Shown: positions 53,687 through 63,176, counted from the first letter of the stretch. The stretch: DNA of 64,000 nucleotides from DAHUYF01 sp035509275 (GCA_035509275.1 DATJLU010000020.1:1-64000); one strand, 5' to 3'. The notes: generated by a model not told the origin, from the letters alone. Program-made: numbers and translations.

Positions 53687-54787
53687 CTATAACGCCGCCG
53701 CCGCCGGGCCGTCCAACCGCGGCGGCGGACGCCGCCGCAGCGCGTGCCGCGCCGTTACCGCCGCGGTCACCAGCAGCAGCGCCCCCGCCTGATGCGCCAC
53801 CGCGACCGGCAGCGGCACGACCAGGAGCAGCGTGGTGATGCCGAGGACGAGTTGCAGGCAGGCGGCGGCGAAGAGCGCATGCAGCGCGAGGCGCGTGCGC
53901 GGCGGCAGCTCCAGGCTGAGGCCGTAGAGCCACAGGCCGGCGATGACGAACCACGTGGTTTCGGCGAGGAGGCGATGGTCGAACTGCACCGCCGCCGCAT
54001 TCTCGAACCAGTTGCGCCACCAGGGCGCGAGGCTCCAATACTCCGGCGGCGCGACGCCGCCCGCCATCAGCGGGAAGGTGTTGTAGATGTAGCCGGCGCG
54101 CAGCCCGGCGACGAAAGCGCCCGCGGCCAAGGTCACGAGGAGAAGGAGAATCAGCGCGCTAAGGCCGCGGCGCAGCCGCGCCGCGCGCCGACCCGCCGGC
54201 GCTCGCGCGCCGGGCGCGAGCAGGTCGAGCGCCACCCACAGCATGGCGATGTAGATGACGATGGCGGCGAGGAGATGCGCGGCAAGCCGGTATTGGCTCA
54301 CCTCGATGCGCTGGCTGAGGCCGCTTTCGACCATGTACCAGCCGAGCGCGCCTTGCAGCCCGCCGAGCACGAACAGCCCGGCGAGGCGCGGCGCGAGCCG
54401 GCGCGGAATACGGCCGCGCAGCAGGAAATAAACGAACGGCACGGCGAAGACGACGCCGATGAGCCGGCCCCACAGGCGGTGCAGATATTCCCAGAAAAAG
54501 ATCTGCTTGAACTGCGCCAGCGTCATATCCGCATGAATGGCGCGGTATTGCGGGATGGCCTTGTAGCGATCGAACTCGTCCTGCCATTGCGCCGTGTCGA
54601 GCGGCGGCACCACGCCCGTCACCGGCTGCCATTCGGTGATCGAGAGGCCGGATTCGGTAAGCCGCGTCACGCCGCCGATCAGCACCATGAGGAAGATCAT
54701 GGCGCAGCAGGCGAGAAGCCAGAGGCCAATCTCGCGCTCGCCGCGCGCGGTGCGCGGTGCGGCGTCACTGAGAGCAAGAGTCGACAA
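53687..54787 (-). CDS. ctaA: Heme A synthase (COX15/CtaA)
   Basis: 366-residue polytopic membrane enzyme converting heme O to heme A for cytochrome c oxidase. Two four-helix halves; conserved GGVTRLTESGLSITEWQPVTG, the His-bearing helix FWEYLHRLWGRLIGV, RLAAHLLAAI, and in the second half FDHRLLAETTW and AHQAGALLLV provide the heme-ligand His set. Start at 54787. Located after usg and before mcm on the same strand. Confidence 0.95.
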   Translation of the reverse strand: MSTLALSDAAPRTARGEREIGLWLLACCAMIFLMVLIGGVTRLTESGLSITEWQPVTGVVPPLDTAQWQDEFDRYKAIPQYRAIHADMTLAQFKQIFFWEYLHRLWGRLIGVVFAVPFVYFLLRGRIPRRLAPRLAGLFVLGGLQGALGWYMVESGLSQRIEVSQYRLAAHLLAAIVIYIAMLWVALDLLAPGARAPAGRRAARLRRGLSALILLLLVTLAAGAFVAGLRAGYIYNTFPLMAGGVAPPEYWSLAPWWRNWFENAAAVQFDHRLLAETTWFVIAGLWLYGLSLELPPRTRLALHALFAAACLQLVLGITTLLLVVPLPVAVAHQAGALLLVTAAVTARHALRRRPPPRLDGPAAAAL

Positions 54788-54867
54788 AGGCTGATCTGTC
54801 CGCCGGGTTGAAACCGGCTAGAACCTGCGCATCGACCCGCCCCTTGGCAAGAGGCGGGGTGCCGCGC

Positions 54868-55131
54868 TCAATGCAGCTGCAGCGAGACGCCGGCGTAACG
54901 CAGCTCGCCGGGGGCGATGATCGAAGCGCGCGCCACTTTTACCGAATGCAGCCTGCCCTCGATGTTGTGCGTCCAGAAGTCGAGGAACCGGCGCAGCACC
55001 GGGTACTCCGGCGCCACATCCAGATGCTGCCAGACGAAGCTCTGCAGCACATGCGGATGGTCGGGCATGTGATACAAGATCTCCGCCGTCGTCAGGCGGT
55101 AGCCCTGCAGCCGCAGTCGGAGGTCACTCAT
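54868..55131 (-). CDS. usg: Usg-family protein
   Basis: 87 residues. The core LQGYRLTTAEILYHMPDHPHVLQSFVWQ followed by LDVAPEYPVLRRFLDFW, read in parts, matches the short alphaproteobacterial Usg family; function is unknown. ATG 55131 (MSDLRLRL) has a GGGAGAC site before it and is preferred to 55158. A GC stem at about 54835-54860 lies between it and ctaA, possibly attenuating read-through. Confidence 0.85.
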   Translation of the reverse strand: MSDLRLRLQGYRLTTAEILYHMPDHPHVLQSFVWQHLDVAPEYPVLRRFLDFWTHNIEGRLHSVKVARASIIAPGELRYAGVSLQLH

Positions 55132-55268
55132 CGCCAGTGTCTCCCACGAAAGTGGCAATCACACCGTCAACAAATGTCCATCCTAGGGCCGCACCGCTCA
55201 AGAAAAAATTAATTGCGTCAAATAGTTAGCAGCATGGCAGGGGGAGTGCTGCCAAGCCGCGGCGAAGG

Positions 55269-55673
55269 TCAGGCGACGGCAAAGCGGGCGCGCGCGGCGC
55301 GCTCGATCGCGGCGGCGATCAGCCGGTCGATGCCGAGGCGATGGCGCAGCAGTTCGAGCACGCGCAGCTCCTCCTGGCTGGCCTCGCCATCGGCGGCGGC
55401 GACATCGCAGGCGACGGCATAGGCGGTCTCGCGCAGCTTTTGCGGCAAGGCGCTCTTGATGCCCTTCAGCGCCTGTTCGAGCCCGTCATCCTTGGCGAGG
55501 AGCTGGGCGCATTCCTTGAGGTCCTGGGTGAAACGCTTGCGCTCATAGTCGCGGAACGCCGGCAGGTGATTGACGATATCGCCGATGATCTGCAGCTCGG
55601 CGTCGGTCATTTCGGTGTCCGCGGCGGAGACCAGCATCATGGTGTAGATGAGCGCGGAATGGGGATCCATCAT
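55269..55673 (-). CDS. TerB-family tellurite-resistance-like protein
   Basis: 134-residue all-helical protein. SALIYTMMLVSAADTEMTDAELQIIGDIV and later VACDVAAADGEASQEELRVLELLRHRLGI (parts) show the TerB pattern of paired acidic helix motifs (AADTEMTDAE, AADGEASQEE) that may bind metal. AGAGGTCGCC precedes the ATG. No other ter genes nearby, so general stress role or unknown. Between usg and the helicase, same strand. Confidence 0.85.
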   Translation of the reverse strand: MMDPHSALIYTMMLVSAADTEMTDAELQIIGDIVNHLPAFRDYERKRFTQDLKECAQLLAKDDGLEQALKGIKSALPQKLRETAYAVACDVAAADGEASQEELRVLELLRHRLGIDRLIAAAIERAARARFAVA

Positions 55674-55724
55674 GGCGACCTCTGAGATGTGCGGCGGCCA
55701 CCATGCAGGGCGCCGCGCGGCGGG

Positions 55725-58493
55725 TCAATGTGCCGTCGCGGCAGGCGCGCGCCGCGCGAGGAACTCCGCGGTCCGGGCAATCGCCTCCTTGAGGCCGAGC
55801 CGCTCGACCGCGACGCCTTCGGGGAAGGCGCCGGCGAGCCGCGACGGCATCTGCGCATCGAGCAGCACGAAGACGCCGCAATCATCGGCGCGGCGCACGA
55901 GGCGGCCGAAGGCCTGCTTGAGGCGGAGCCGGGTGATCATGTCGTCATAGCGCGCGCCGCCGAAATGGGCGCGGCGCGCCTTGTGCAGGATGTCCGGCCG
56001 CGGCCAGGGCACGCGGTCGAAGACGATGAGGCGCAGCGAGCGCCCCGGCACGTCGACGCCGTCGCGGACGGCATCGGTGCCGAGGAGCGAGGCGTCCTCC
56101 TCGGCGCGGAAGATGTCGACGAGCGTCGAGGTGTCCATGCCGTCGACATGCTGCGCCAGCAAGGGGATGCCGGCCTCCTCGAGCGGCGCGGCGATGCGCT
56201 GATGCACCGCGCGCAGCCGCGCGATGGCGGTGAAGAGCCCGAGCGCGCCGCCACCCGATGCCAGGAACAGCTCGCGATAGGCCGCCGCGACCTGCGCCGG
56301 CTCGTCGCGGCGCACATCGGTGACGACGAAGACCCGCGTCTGCGCGGCATAGTCGAAAGGCGACGGCACGCGCACGCGCAGCGCCGGGTTCGCCAGATGC
56401 CGGGCGCCGGTGCGCGCCTCGGCGGCCTCCCAATCGCGCAGCGCATCGCCGCTGCCATCGGTGAGCGTCGCCGAGGTGACGAGCAGCCCGTGCGCCGGCT
56501 TGCCGACGAACTCGACGAAGGGCCGCGTCGGATCGATCCAGTGGCGATGCAGCCCGACATCGAGCTCATGCCCGTCGCCGCGCTCGATCGAGAGCCAGTC
56601 AACGAAGTCCTCCGGCTGCTCGGCGGCGATCTCGCGCAGCGCCCGCTGCCAGCCGCCGAGCTCGACGATGGCGCGCCGTTCGAGGCCGAGCACCGCCGCT
56701 TCGATACGAAAGCGCGTGCCCTGGTCGAGCTCGGCCGCCTCTTCCTCGAGCCGGCCGTTGAGGCGCTCGGCGAGGAGGCGCATCGGAATCGAGATCTTCT
56801 CCAATGCCAGTGCCAGCGCCTCGCCCGCCGCAGCGAGCCCGTCGATCGCCGGCCGCAACTCGGTCTCGATGCTGTAGCCCTGATCGCGCTGCGGCGCGCG
56901 CGCATGCACCTGCTGGCGCACCAGAGCGAGAAAGGCTTCGCTTGCCTGGTGCGGCCGTGCTTCGGCGAGGCGCTGCGCCCAGCCTTCGCCGGGGAGAGCG
57001 CGCGCGCCGACGAGAACCGCGGCCAGCGCGCGCTCGGCGGCGTCATCGCCGGCGACGAGATCCTCGAGCCGGCGGCGCAACCCGCGCGCCCGGCCGCGCG
57101 CGCCTTCCTCGACACCGAGGATCCAGCGCCTCAGCTCAGCCGCTTCCTGGCCGGTGAGCGCCAGCGAGAAAGTGCTGTCGGCGGCGTCGAAGACGTGATG
57201 CCCCTCGTCGAAGACGTAGCGCGTCGGCAAGGCGCCGTCGTCGAGCCCGCCCAGCGCCGCCTGCACCATGACCAAGGCGTGGTTGGCGACGACGATCCGC
57301 GCGCGCCGGGCGCGGCGGACGCTCTTCTCGATGAAGCAGCGATGGCAATGCAGGCAGGCGCTGTGGATGCATTCGCCGCGGCGATCGGCAAGGCCGAGGC
57401 TGCGCGCGCGGCCGATGACATCGGGCAGCCAGCCCGGGAAATCGCCGCCGACCATATCGCCGTCGCGCGTCGCCGCGATCCAGCGCGCCATCAGCCCAAG
57501 CGCCGCGGCGTCATAGGGCCGCATCGGCAACGCCGCGACGCTCTCCTCGAAATTGAGCAGGCAGAGATAGTTCTCACGCCCCTTGCGCAGGACGACGCGG
57601 CGATTCTTCTCCGCGGTGTCGGGATAGAGGCGATCGAGCTCGCCGGTGATCTGGTGCTGGAGGTTGCGGGTATAGGTCGACAGCCATACCGCGCCCTGAT
57701 TCTTCTCCGCCCAAAGGCTCGCCGGCGCGACGTAGCCCAGGGTCTTGCCGACACCGGTGCCGGCTTCGGCGAGCACCAGCTGCGGCTCGTCGGCGACCGC
57801 GCGCGGGCGGAAGGCGGCGCTCACCGCGGCGGCGTAATCGGCCTGTTGCGGCCGCGCCTCGGCGCCCGCGCCCAGCACCGCGGCGAGCCGCTGGCGTGCC
57901 TCGCTCTCTTCCACCGGGACGTTGCCGGGCGGCGGCGGCGGCGCCTGCTCCGCCCATTCCGGCAGCTTGCGCCAGACCGCAAGCCCGGCCGGCGTCGCCC
58001 CGCCCGCCGAGTCGCCAAGCGCCGCCAGGACCGCACCGCCCCAGGACCAGCCACCGCTCTCCATGGCCAGCGCCACGGCGCGAGCCTCGGCATCGGCGGC
58101 GCCGGAAGCCAGCTCGCTCAGCAATGCCGCGGCCGAGCGCAGCAGCGACAGCGCCTCATCGCCGGCGCCGTGGCGCGGCAGCGGCAGCCCCAGCGCCGCG
58201 GCAAGGCCGCGCGGCGTCGGCAGGCAGAAGCGCGCGGGCCTGACGAAGGCATAAAGCTCGAGCAGGTCAAGCGCCGGAAAGGGCAGAACCCCCATGCGCC
58301 GCGCCGTGGCGCGGGCATGGCACAGCAAGGGCGGCGCTGTCCGCGCGCGCCGCGCCGCTTCGGCGAAGCCGAGGAACTCGATCTCGCCCTCCGGCGACAG
58401 CCAGGCCGCTTGCTTGACGCCGGCAACCAGCGCCGGCGCCGGCGGCAGCGCAACGGTCGAAACGGGATGGGGCGTCAGCGGGGAAGAGGGCAC
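55725..58493 (-). CDS. DinG/Rad3-family ATP-dependent DNA helicase
   Basis: 922-residue iron-sulfur superfamily-2 helicase. Residues about 1-230 are an alphaproteobacterial N-terminal extension. Then Walker A EAGTGVGKTLGY, the Cys cluster for 4Fe-4S (NYLCLLNFEE plus ECIHSACLHCHRCFIEK), VVANHALVM, Walker B DEGHHVFD, LLVTSATLTDGSG, GTDAVRDGVDVPG and QAFGRLVRRADD. All motor motifs and four Cys are present. Likely role in DNA repair or resolving structured DNA, as in DinG/XPD. Confidence 0.93.
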   Translation of the reverse strand: MPSSPLTPHPVSTVALPPAPALVAGVKQAAWLSPEGEIEFLGFAEAARRARTAPPLLCHARATARRMGVLPFPALDLLELYAFVRPARFCLPTPRGLAAALGLPLPRHGAGDEALSLLRSAAALLSELASGAADAEARAVALAMESGGWSWGGAVLAALGDSAGGATPAGLAVWRKLPEWAEQAPPPPPGNVPVEESEARQRLAAVLGAGAEARPQQADYAAAVSAAFRPRAVADEPQLVLAEAGTGVGKTLGYVAPASLWAEKNQGAVWLSTYTRNLQHQITGELDRLYPDTAEKNRRVVLRKGRENYLCLLNFEESVAALPMRPYDAAALGLMARWIAATRDGDMVGGDFPGWLPDVIGRARSLGLADRRGECIHSACLHCHRCFIEKSVRRARRARIVVANHALVMVQAALGGLDDGALPTRYVFDEGHHVFDAADSTFSLALTGQEAAELRRWILGVEEGARGRARGLRRRLEDLVAGDDAAERALAAVLVGARALPGEGWAQRLAEARPHQASEAFLALVRQQVHARAPQRDQGYSIETELRPAIDGLAAAGEALALALEKISIPMRLLAERLNGRLEEEAAELDQGTRFRIEAAVLGLERRAIVELGGWQRALREIAAEQPEDFVDWLSIERGDGHELDVGLHRHWIDPTRPFVEFVGKPAHGLLVTSATLTDGSGDALRDWEAAEARTGARHLANPALRVRVPSPFDYAAQTRVFVVTDVRRDEPAQVAAAYRELFLASGGGALGLFTAIARLRAVHQRIAAPLEEAGIPLLAQHVDGMDTSTLVDIFRAEEDASLLGTDAVRDGVDVPGRSLRLIVFDRVPWPRPDILHKARRAHFGGARYDDMITRLRLKQAFGRLVRRADDCGVFVLLDAQMPSRLAGAFPEGVAVERLGLKEAIARTAEFLARRAPAATAH

Positions 58494-58549
58494 GCCCCGG
58501 TATAGACCGCCGGCCGGCGGAGGTCACGCGCGGCGGCAGCTCGGCAACG

Positions 58550-59014
58550 CTATTGCCCGGTCTGCTGCAGCAATCCGTAGATGCGGTCGAGGGCGCTGGC
58601 GTCGACCTGTTGCACGCCGGCGCTGCTAGCGACGAACATGCGGCCAAGAGCGCCGTGCAGCGCGCTGTCACTGACGCCGCCCAGCGGCTTGATCGGCGCA
58701 TCGATGCAGAATTTGTCGGCCGAGATCGACACCGGCGCGGTGGTGACCACCTTCAGCGGCGCATCCTGGAGCAAATCGGAGGTGGCGCCGATATCGTCAT
58801 CGAAAGCATCGCTGGTGAAGACCGCGCCGGCGGCCACGACGATCGCCTTGCCGGAATATTCGGAGAGCGATCCCGGCAGCCGGCAAATCTCGAGCTTCAC
58901 GTCGTTGGCCGCTGCCGCGGTCGTGGCGGAAGGCACCGACGGCATCACAGGTGCCGCCCAGGCGCCCGGCGGGAGCGCGGCAAGGATAGCGGCGAGCAAC
59001 AGTTTCCGTCCCAT
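58550..59014 (-). CDS. Secreted protein of unknown function
   Basis: 154 residues with a signal peptide (LLLAAILAALPPGAWA, cleavage before APVMPS). The mature part is low in recognisable motifs; two Cys (LEICRLPGS and DKFCIDAP) could form a disulfide. 56 bp after the helicase start on the same strand, upstream of a convergent inverted-repeat region. I do not recognise the family. Confidence 0.7.
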   Translation of the reverse strand: MGRKLLLAAILAALPPGAWAAPVMPSVPSATTAAAANDVKLEICRLPGSLSEYSGKAIVVAAGAVFTSDAFDDDIGATSDLLQDAPLKVVTTAPVSISADKFCIDAPIKPLGGVSDSALHGALGRMFVASSAGVQQVDASALDRIYGLLQQTGQ

Positions 59015-59093
59015 GGCGTGGCGATTGACGGCCGGGACGCCCCGGCCCGCAAGTTACAAATTTGCAAGACGCCCCCGCGCCTTAAGAAAAGGG

Positions 59094-59205
59094 GGATAAG
59101 GGGATGAGGGGGGATCGGGGGATTGAAACGAAAGGGCGCCTTCGGCGCCATAATTCTTAAAAATCCCCATCATCCCCACCAATCCCCTTATCCCCTTCTC
59201 TTCGC
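59094..59205. repeat. Purine-rich inverted repeat with central hairpin
   Basis: A G/A-rich arm (AAAAGGGGGATAAGGGGATG, around 59096-59115) faces a complementary C/T-rich arm (around 59163-59205, with ATCCCC repeated), imperfect over about 30 bp. At the centre GGCGCC-TTC-GGCGCC (59135-59149) makes a hairpin flanked by A/T-rich sequence. Located in the gap between divergently oriented genes; it may serve as a bidirectional stop or be a remnant of a mobile palindrome. Confidence 0.6.
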
Positions 59206-59288
59206 TCTCCCCCGTCCCTAGCACTCTCCCGGCGGCTGCATTCGTGCCGCTCTTGTCGCGGCAACCGCGGCTGCGCTAGCGTTCGGGG

Positions 59289-59633
59289 ATGGCGGAGCTG
59301 ATCTATCACATGTGCCGGCGCGCGGAATGGCAGGCGGCGGAGCGGGACGGCGTTTATCGCGGCTCGTCGCAGGACGCGGCCGACGGCTTCATCCATTTTT
59401 CCACCGCAGCGGAGATCAAAGCCTCGGCCGCCAAGCATCGCGCCGGCGAGGGTGATCTCGTGCTGATCGCCGTCGAGGCGGCAACGCTGGGCGACGCGCT
59501 CAAATGGGAAGCAGCGCGCGGCGGCGTGCTCTTCCCGCATCTTTACGGCGCCCTGCCGCTCGTCAGCGTGCGCTGGGCGCGGGAGCTGCCGCTCGGCGAT
59601 TCCGGCCGCCACCTCTTCCCGGCGTTGGAGTAG
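59289..59633 (+). CDS. DUF952 family protein
   Basis: 114 residues. LIYHMCRRAEWQAAERDGVYRGSS, DGFIHFSTAAEIKASA and LFPHLYGALPLVSVRWAREL (in parts) are the DUF952 pattern. Function unknown; the fold has been likened to ADP-ribosyl-type domains. Sits ten bases ahead of pyrD, an arrangement common in Alphaproteobacteria, so likely cotranscribed. Confidence 0.9.
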   Translation: MAELIYHMCRRAEWQAAERDGVYRGSSQDAADGFIHFSTAAEIKASAAKHRAGEGDLVLIAVEAATLGDALKWEAARGGVLFPHLYGALPLVSVRWARELPLGDSGRHLFPALE

Positions 59634-59642
59634 AATGCGGCC

Positions 59643-60725
59643 ATGCTCCTCGATCTCGCTTTACCGATGCTGCGCCGGCTGCCAGCGGAGACGGCGCACC
59701 GGCTGACGATTCGAGCGCTGCGCAGCGGCTTCGCGCCACGCCGCACACGGTCCGATCCGCCGAGTCTCGCCATCACCCTGTGGGGCCGGCACTTTCCCAA
59801 CCCGGTCGGGCTCGCGGCAGGGTTCGACAAGAACGCCGAGGTGCCGGAGCAGATGCTGCGCTTCGGCTTCGGTTTCGTCGAATGCGGCACGATGACGCCG
59901 CGCCCGCAAGCCGGCAATCCCCGACCGCGGCTCTTCCGCCTCGAAGAGGATGAGGCGCTGATCAACCGGCTCGGCTTCAACAATGACGGCATCGCCGCCG
60001 GCGCTGTCCGGCTCGCGGCGCGCCGCCGGCCGGACGGCATCGTCGGCGCCAATATCGGCAAGAACCGCGATACGGCCGACGATATCGCCGATTATGTGCA
60101 AGGCGTCACGGTGCTGGCGCCGCTCGCCGATTATCTCGTCGTCAACGTCTCCTCGCCCAACACGCCGGGGCTGCGCGAGCTGCAGCGCAAAAGCGCGGTG
60201 ACGGCGCTGATCGAGCGGCTGATGGCGGCGCGCGCCGCCGTGGTGCCGGAGAACCCGCCGCCGCTGCTGCTCAAGATCGCGCCCGATCTTGCGCCGGAGG
60301 ACCGCGTCGACCTCGCCCAGGCGGCGCTCGCCTCGCATGTCGATGGTCTCGTCATCGCCAACACGACGGTGGCGCGTCCGGCAAGCCTCTGCAGCCCCGA
60401 GGCGCACGAGCCCGGCGGGCTCAGCGGCCCGCCGCTGCGCGCGTCGGCGACGGCGCTGCTCGGCGAGATGTATCGCCTGACCCAGGGAAGATTGCCGATC
60501 ATCGGCGTCGGCGGCATCGCCTCGGGCGCGGACGCTTACGAGAAGATCCGCGCCGGCGCCAGCCTGGTGCAGCTCTACACCGCGCTGGTCTATCACGGGC
60601 CGGGGCTGGTGCTGCGCATCAAGCGCGAGCTCGAGACGCTGCTGGCGCGCGACGGCTTTGCCCGGCTCGCCGAAGCCGTGGGCAGCGCCGCGCATTCGCC
60701 GCGCGCCCCGGCGCATGGCCGATAG
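59643..60725 (+). CDS. pyrD: Dihydroorotate dehydrogenase (quinone), class 2
   Basis: 360-residue membrane-associated flavoprotein for pyrimidine synthesis. NPVGLAAGFDKNAEV and GFVECGTMTPRPQAGNPRPRLFRL (parts), then LVVNVSSPNTPGLRELQ with the catalytic Ser of class 2, ANTTVAR, and GVGGIASGADAYEKIRAGASLVQLY for FMN phosphate. The N-terminal helix (LLDLALPMLRRLPAETAHRLTI) is the membrane-binding region. Complete. Confidence 0.96.
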   Translation: MLLDLALPMLRRLPAETAHRLTIRALRSGFAPRRTRSDPPSLAITLWGRHFPNPVGLAAGFDKNAEVPEQMLRFGFGFVECGTMTPRPQAGNPRPRLFRLEEDEALINRLGFNNDGIAAGAVRLAARRRPDGIVGANIGKNRDTADDIADYVQGVTVLAPLADYLVVNVSSPNTPGLRELQRKSAVTALIERLMAARAAVVPENPPPLLLKIAPDLAPEDRVDLAQAALASHVDGLVIANTTVARPASLCSPEAHEPGGLSGPPLRASATALLGEMYRLTQGRLPIIGVGGIASGADAYEKIRAGASLVQLYTALVYHGPGLVLRIKRELETLLARDGFARLAEAVGSAAHSPRAPAHGR

Positions 60726-60740
60726 GCGCCGCGCCGGGCA

Positions 60741-61610
60741 ATGAGCCTCAGCCTGCTGCAAGGCCTCGGCGAGATCGCCGGGGGGTATGACGGCTTCATC
60801 CTCGATCTCTGGGGCGTGCTGCATGACGGCACCGCGCCCTTTCCCGGCGTGGTCGACGCGCTCGGCCGCTTGAAGGCGGCCGGCAAGCAGCTCGCCGTAT
60901 TGTCGAATGCGCCGCGCCGCGCCGCGCTGGTCGAGGCGCGGATGAACGAGATCGGCCTCAAGCGCGGGCTCTACGACCACGTCCATTCCTCGGGCGAGGA
61001 GACCTGGCAGCATCTGCTCAGGCGCGACGACCCGTTCTACGCCGCCCTCGGGCAGCGCTGCTATCACATGGGTCCCGCGCGCGACGACAACATGCTGCAG
61101 GGAATCGGCCTCGAGCGCGTCGCCGACTTCGACGACGCGGACTTCATCCTCAACACCGGACCGTCGGATTGGGACGAGACCGTGGCACAGCACGAGCCGC
61201 TGCTGCGCGCGGCGCGGGCACGCAACCTGCCGATGGTCTGCGCCAATCCCGATCTCGTCGTCGTTCATCAGGGCCGCCGCGCGATCTGCGCCGGCGCGGT
61301 GGCGCAGCGCTATGAAGCGCTGGGCGGCCGCGTGCGCTGGCACGGCAAGCCGTTTCGCCCGGTCTACGAGACCTGTTTTGCCGCGCTCGGCATCAGCGAC
61401 CGGCGGCGCATCATCGCCGTCGGCGACAGCCTGCGCACCGACATCGCCGGCGCCAACGCCGCCGGCATCGACAGCGTGCTGGTGACCGGCGGCATCCACG
61501 CCGAGGAATTCGGCCTCGCCGGCGGCCAACCGGACCTCGACCGGCTGGTCGAGGCCGTCGCCACCAGCGGACACAAGCCCGACGCGGTCATCGCCCATTT
61601 CCGCTGGTAG
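60741..61610 (+). CDS. HAD-IIA family hydrolase (NagD-like)
   Basis: 289-residue phosphatase-like protein. Motif I FILDLWGVLHDGTAPFPG with the D-x-W variant seen in this alphaproteobacterial subfamily, motif II VLSNAPRR, motif III Lys in RWHGKPFRP, and motif IV AVGDSLRTDIAGANAAG. The first Asp-x-Asp has Trp-containing Asp-Leu-Trp, which may lower phosphatase activity. Follows pyrD by 15 bp, probably one operon. Substrate unknown. Confidence 0.88.
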   Translation: MSLSLLQGLGEIAGGYDGFILDLWGVLHDGTAPFPGVVDALGRLKAAGKQLAVLSNAPRRAALVEARMNEIGLKRGLYDHVHSSGEETWQHLLRRDDPFYAALGQRCYHMGPARDDNMLQGIGLERVADFDDADFILNTGPSDWDETVAQHEPLLRAARARNLPMVCANPDLVVVHQGRRAICAGAVAQRYEALGGRVRWHGKPFRPVYETCFAALGISDRRRIIAVGDSLRTDIAGANAAGIDSVLVTGGIHAEEFGLAGGQPDLDRLVEAVATSGHKPDAVIAHFRW

Positions 61611-61616
61611 CGGCGC

Positions 61617-61964
61617 TCAGTGATCGCCGCGATGGAGCAGGCTCCCGCCGAGACCGGTGTCGTAGGCGAGCCCAGCCGGCGTCAGCACCGCCGCGCGCGG
61701 GAACAGCGATTTGATCAGGCCCTTGCGCTGGAGCGCGATCCAGGCCGCCTCGTTGGCGAGCCCGGTCGCATCGCGCGTCATCACCACGGCATCGCCGACA
61801 TGGAAGTGATCGCCATGCGGCTGCGGCAGGTTGGCAACCAGGATCGCCCCCGGCTCATCATCGGCCGGGCGGCCATGGCCGGGAAGCCGGGCCAGCTCCT
61901 GCAGCAGGGTCAAGGTCCTGAGCTGCAGCGGGTTGAGGTTCAGCGGGTTCTTCTTCGGCGCCAT
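61617..61964 (-). CDS. Conserved alphaproteobacterial hypothetical protein
   Basis: 115 residues. A Leu-rich helical opening (LQLRTLTLLQELARLPGH) is followed by a beta-type domain (VANLPQPHGDHFHVGDAVVM) with a His-rich PHGDHFH motif that might bind metal, and a winged-helix-like end (NEAAWIALQRKGLIKSLFPRAAVLTPAG). I do not know its function. Convergent with the HAD gene (6 bp apart) and divergent from the AI-2E gene. Confidence 0.75.
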   Translation of the reverse strand: MAPKKNPLNLNPLQLRTLTLLQELARLPGHGRPADDEPGAILVANLPQPHGDHFHVGDAVVMTRDATGLANEAAWIALQRKGLIKSLFPRAAVLTPAGLAYDTGLGGSLLHRGDH

Positions 61965-62039
61965 TGCCCCATCTAAGCGCGCGCGAGCCGGCGGCGTCAA
62001 ACCGCGGCGAACTTCGGCCTTGCCGCCGCTGTTAGCGAG

Positions 62040-63176
62040 ATGAACGCCTGCGCGCGGAACCCCGGGATGAACGATGACATGAGGCCGGACGGCGCCGCTT
62101 CTGCGGCCGAGGATGCGGCAGAGGACCGGCTCGTGCCGCCGCTTCCCGGCATGCGGTCGATCATGCTCACCGGCATCTTCGTGCTGCTGGTGCTCTACGC
62201 GCTCTACGTCACCGCCGAGATCGCCATCCCGCTGATCTTCGCCCTGCTGCTGAATTTGCTGCTGCAGCCCGGGATGCGGCTGCTCGCCAAGCTGCGCCTG
62301 CCGCAGGCGCTGTCGGCGCTGCTGCTGATCGCGCTGCTCTTCGGTCTCGTCGGCGCGGGCGGCTATATGCTGGCGGGGCCGGCGGCGAGCTGGGCGCACA
62401 AGGCGCCGCAGAGCCTGCCGCGGCTCGAGCAGCGCTTGAGCCTGTTGAAGCAGCCGATCGACCGGCTGCGGCAGTCGATGCAGCAGGTGGAGCAGCTCGC
62501 GCAAGCGCCGGGCGCACCGCCGGCGGTGACGCTGCAAGGGCCGAGCCTCGCCGATTATCTCTTTTCCGGCACGCGCCGGCTGCTCAGCGGCATGGGCATC
62601 ACCGTGCTGCTGCTGTTCTTCCTGCTCGCGTCGGGCGATCTTTTCATGCGCCGGCTGGTCGAGATCCTGCCGAGCTTCCGCGACAAGAAGCAGGCGGTGG
62701 CGATCTCGCACGAGGTCGAGAGCAACATCTCGGGCTATCTCGTCACCATCACCATCATGAATCTCCTGGTCGGCACCGCGGTGACGCTGTCGATGTGGGC
62801 GATCGGCCTTCCCGATCCGCTGCTGTGGGGCGCGCTCGCCTTCGTGCTCAACTATGTGCTGATCCTCGGGCCGCTCAGCGGCATCTGCCTGTTCTTCCTC
62901 GTCGGTCTGCTCACCTTCGACACGTTGTGGCAGGCGCTGCTGCCGCCGGCGGCCTATCTCGCGATTCATCTCATCGAGGGCGAATGGGTGACGCCGATGC
63001 TGGTGGCGCGCCGCTTCACCTTGAATCCCGTGCTGGTGATCGGCTCGCTGATCTTCTGGGATTGGATGTGGGGCATTCCCGGCGCCCTCCTCGCCGTCCC
63101 CATGCTGGCGGTGGTCAAGATCGTCTGCGACCGCGTCGGGCCGCTGGCGCCGATCGGGCATTTCATCGGCGCCTAG
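62040..63176 (+). CDS. AI-2E family transporter (PerM/TqsA-like)
   Basis: 378-residue permease with about seven to eight membrane helices. LLVLYALYVTAEIAIPLIFALLLNLLLQPG (parts) at the N-terminus, a long amphipathic Leu/Gln-rich linker, a second membrane set, then the family signature YLAIHLIEGEWVTPMLVARRFTLNPVLVIGSLIFWDWMWGIPGALLAVPML read in parts. Whether it moves autoinducer-2 or another solute is unknown. ATG 62040 is the longest start; 62067 is possible. Confidence 0.9.
   Translation: MNACARNPGMNDDMRPDGAASAAEDAAEDRLVPPLPGMRSIMLTGIFVLLVLYALYVTAEIAIPLIFALLLNLLLQPGMRLLAKLRLPQALSALLLIALLFGLVGAGGYMLAGPAASWAHKAPQSLPRLEQRLSLLKQPIDRLRQSMQQVEQLAQAPGAPPAVTLQGPSLADYLFSGTRRLLSGMGITVLLLFFLLASGDLFMRRLVEILPSFRDKKQAVAISHEVESNISGYLVTITIMNLLVGTAVTLSMWAIGLPDPLLWGALAFVLNYVLILGPLSGICLFFLVGLLTFDTLWQALLPPAAYLAIHLIEGEWVTPMLVARRFTLNPVLVIGSLIFWDWMWGIPGALLAVPMLAVVKIVCDRVGPLAPIGHFIGA

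Noticed and set aside
54808..55212. Plus-strand frame opposite usg
   Set aside because: Shadow of usg, whose minus-strand product matches a known family.
55689..58505. Long plus-strand frame opposite the DinG-like helicase
   Set aside because: Arg/Ala/Gly-rich without motifs; the minus-strand helicase has all Walker and Cys motifs.
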